Origin: DASPJL01 sp035628645
GTDB taxonomy: Bacteria > Bacteroidota > Bacteroidia > Cytophagales > Cyclobacteriaceae
Direction of reading: 5' to 3'
Assembly (NCBI GenBank): GCA_035628645.1
Contig: DASPJL010000094.1
Coordinates: 1 to 35,408 of the forward strand
DNA: 35,408 nucleotides
The translations under genes were made by a program, and so were the position numbers. Numbering within the stretch: the first letter of the stretch is position 1; every line of letters starts with the position of its first letter. The notes under the pieces are model-generated. The model was not told the origin of the DNA and did no database searches. It saw only the letters and a list, made by a program, of their open reading frames with translations. Below, piece by piece: positions 33,626 to 35,408 of the stretch.

Positions 33626-34573
33626 CTACATCCCCTTCAACATTTCCGTCAAAACCGCCTGAGCGGCAAATTCTCTATTACCTGCCTGATGAATAACTAT
33701 AGAATTTTCACTGTCCAAAACCTCATCCGCTACCACAACATTTCTTCGTACCGGAAGACAATGCATGAATTTAGCACTATCTGTCAAAGCCATTTTTTGT
33801 TCTGTTATCATCCAGGCTGGATCCTTAGTTAAAATTTTCCCATACTCCCTGAAGGAAGACCAGTTCTTGGCATAAATAAAATCGGCGCCCTCAAAAGCCT
33901 TATCCTGATCATATTCTATTTTTACGCCCTGGGTAAATTCATTTGACAATTCATATCCTTTCGGATGGGTAATTACAAAATCTACCTCTGCCTTGCTCAT
34001 CCATTCACTAAAAGAATTTGGCACAGCCTGAGGTAGCGCACGGGTATGCGGAGCCCAGGATAATACTACTTTTGGTCTTGATTTGGTCTTAAGTTCTTCT
34101 ACCGTAATCACATCCGTTAAAGACTGCAAAGGATGAAGAATCGCCGATTCTAAGCTCAAAATAGGTCGGCCTGCATATTGAACAAATTTATTAATTATAG
34201 TATCTGCATAATCATATTCCCGGTCTGTTAAACCAGGAAAAGAACGAAGTCCGATAACATCACAATATTGCCCTATCACTGCCGCTGCTTCTTTTATATG
34301 TTCGGAAGAAGTTCCGTCCATTACAATTCCTTCATTTACCTCTATTGCCCATCCTTCATTATTTAAGTTAAAAGTGATGACATTCATTCCTAAATTCTGA
34401 GCCGCTTTTTGAGTGCTAAGACGTGTTCTTAAGCTTGGATTTAAAAACAACAATCCTATGGTCTTATTTATACCAAGAGTAGAATTGGCGTAGGGATTTT
34501 TTTTGATTTCCAATGCAGATTTAACCAAGAAATCCAGGTCATCTACATCATGAAAAGAAATGAAGTTTTGCAT
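33626..34573 (-). CDS. argF': N-acylornithine carbamoyltransferase ArgF'
   Basis: This enzyme carbamoylates acylated ornithine to acylcitrulline, replacing ordinary ornithine carbamoyltransferase. The 315 residues align closely with Bacteroides fragilis ArgF' (N-succinylornithine transcarbamylase) as I recall it. They share the carbamoyl-phosphate site SLRTRLSTQKAA (47-58), HPLQSLTD, the WAPHTRALPQAVPNS loop and the FMHCLPVRR block. At position 90, where the succinyl enzyme has Pro and the Xanthomonas acetyl enzyme has Glu, this protein has Ser (codon 34306-34304), so the acyl group cannot be assigned. It lies 53 bases upstream of the antitoxin gene. Confidence 0.94.
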   Translation of the reverse strand: MQNFISFHDVDDLDFLVKSALEIKKNPYANSTLGINKTIGLLFLNPSLRTRLSTQKAAQNLGMNVITFNLNNEGWAIEVNEGIVMDGTSSEHIKEAAAVIGQYCDVIGLRSFPGLTDREYDYADTIINKFVQYAGRPILSLESAILHPLQSLTDVITVEELKTKSRPKVVLSWAPHTRALPQAVPNSFSEWMSKAEVDFVITHPKGYELSNEFTQGVKIEYDQDKAFEGADFIYAKNWSSFREYGKILTKDPAWMITEQKMALTDSAKFMHCLPVRRNVVVADEVLDSENSIVIHQAGNREFAAQAVLTEMLKGM

Positions 34574-34654
34574 TCGGATAGGTTATGAAAAAATTTAAAA
34601 ATCAGTACACGTTCGAGATCTCCCTTACTTATTGCATCTTTTTTAATTTAATAA

Positions 34655-34678
34655 GCACATTAGATTATCTGCACATTA
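34655..34678. repeat. Direct repeat upstream of argF'
   Basis: GCACATTA occurs at 34655-34662 and 34671-34678, a 16-base period, within the 114-base argD-argF' gap. It could be a regulator site; this is weak. Confidence 0.25.
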
Positions 34679-34687
34679 TCAAATTAG

Positions 34688-35408
34688 TTACTGTTTCACC
34701 ATTTTATTTTGCAAAACTTTAGTAAAAGCTTCGACAAAAATATCAATCTCCTTCTCAGTAACATTTAAAGCAGGAAGAATACGAAAAGTATTTTTACTGG
34801 ACGATGAACCGGTAAATATCTTATGGTTGTATAGAAGTTCATTTCTCACTTCTCCACAAGCAAATTCAAGTTCTATTCCAATCATCAATCCTTTCCCGCG
34901 AATTTCTTTTATGCCTGGAAGATGCTTTATTTTTTCTATTAAATATTCTCCCACTTTTTGGGCGTTATTTAATAGGTTTTCTTTTTCAATAATATCCAGT
35001 ACTGCAATACCAGCGGCACATGCCAGATGGTTTCCTCCAAAAGTAGTTCCCAGCATAGAATGTTTGGCCTTAATTTTCGGATGGATCAATACGCCAGCAA
35101 TAGGAAAGCCATTTCCCATACCTTTTGCTACTGTAGTCAGGTCAGGTGTGATGTCTGTGTATTGATGGGCGAAAAACTTCCCGGTTCTTCCATATCCTGA
35201 TTGCACTTCATCCAAAATAAATAGCGCACCAAATTTTTCACATAGGGATTGAATTTTCTTCAAGAAGGATTCGCTTGGTTCATAAACGCCACCTACTCCC
35301 TGAATGCCCTCCACTATAACAGCCGCTATACTTTCATCCATTGCCAGCTCTAATGATTTTTCATCATTAAGAGGAAGTATAAAACAATTTCCTGTAATAT
35401 TGGCAGGC
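34688..35408 (-). CDS. argD: Acetylornithine-type aminotransferase ArgD, partial
   Basis: This is a class III PLP aminotransferase; in this operon it probably makes N-acylornithine. Only the C-terminal 239 residues are inside the window. The frame is open to the right edge (reading PANITGNCFILPLND before AMDESIAAVIVEG), so the Met at 35341 is internal, not the start. Visible are the PLP-binding ILDEVQSGYGRTG, the catalytic Lys in TTVAKGMGNGFPIAG and the TFGGNHLACAAG phrase. The C-terminus is complete. Ornithine aminotransferase (rocD) is related; the argF'-argB neighbours favour ArgD. Confidence 0.92.
   Translation of the reverse strand, partial: PANITGNCFILPLNDEKSLELAMDESIAAVIVEGIQGVGGVYEPSESFLKKIQSLCEKFGALFILDEVQSGYGRTGKFFAHQYTDITPDLTTVAKGMGNGFPIAGVLIHPKIKAKHSMLGTTFGGNHLACAAGIAVLDIIEKENLLNNAQKVGEYLIEKIKHLPGIKEIRGKGLMIGIELEFACGEVRNELLYNHKIFTGSSSSKNTFRILPALNVTEKEIDIFVEAFTKVLQNKMVKQ

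Noticed and set aside
34827..35165. 112-codon open frame on the + strand inside argD
   Set aside because: It is antisense to well-conserved ArgD sequence and has no protein-like features, so it is a shadow of the real gene.

Overview
The window comes from an AT-rich member of the Bacteroidota, most likely a marine-type Cytophagales bacterium. Three things point there. Purine-rich leaders without Shine-Dalgarno sites precede many genes. Several genes are preceded by the Bacteroidota -7 box TAnnTTTG. The gene content is lineage-typical: CcmD-family protein, DUF2520 protein, WG-repeat protein, ArgF'-type transcarbamylase and exported TPR-CHAT protein. The genus cannot be fixed from the sequence. 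There is no phage, insertion sequence, CRISPR array, rRNA or tRNA.

Layout. (1) 1-2631, + strand: molybdate uptake (modB, modC) and a moaC-moaB fusion for molybdenum cofactor synthesis, facing a PAP2 lipid phosphatase that overlaps it tail to tail. (2) 3315-4922: an exported cysteine-peptidase-fold protein (+) and an FKBP lipoprotein (-) that share a bidirectional terminator. (3) 5087-8224: a gmd-fcl pair for GDP-L-fucose (-), diverging from a Wzz-like chain-length protein (+). (4) 8225-12850: cytochrome c maturation genes ccmB, ccmC, ccmD-like, ccmE and ccmF. CcmE carries Cys-x3-Tyr instead of the usual haem-binding His-x3-Tyr, and no ccmA, ccmG or ccmH is present. (5) 12872-17295: DUF2520 protein, exported WG-repeat protein and purine nucleoside phosphorylase, ending at a strong terminator that faces dnaA (-). 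(6) 18857-19418: a 562-base AT-rich gap. (7) 19419-28251: both methylmalonyl-CoA mutase subunits, a 1399-residue exported TPR-CHAT protein and mnmD, spaced like one operon. (8) 28314-30836: glyS (-), a small uncharacterised gene (-) and a VOC protein (+). (9) 30877-35408, - strand: arginine synthesis by the acylated route (argD, argF', argB, argE-like), interrupted by a UPF0175/DUF3368 toxin-antitoxin pair.

Most genes are housekeeping. The points that reward a second look are the toxin-antitoxin module inside the arginine operon with its own promoter-overlapping palindrome, the CcmE/CcmC variant motifs that suggest the reduced 'System I*' haem route, the Ser at the specificity position of ArgF', and the exported CHAT protein. 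I found no clearly unprecedented system.
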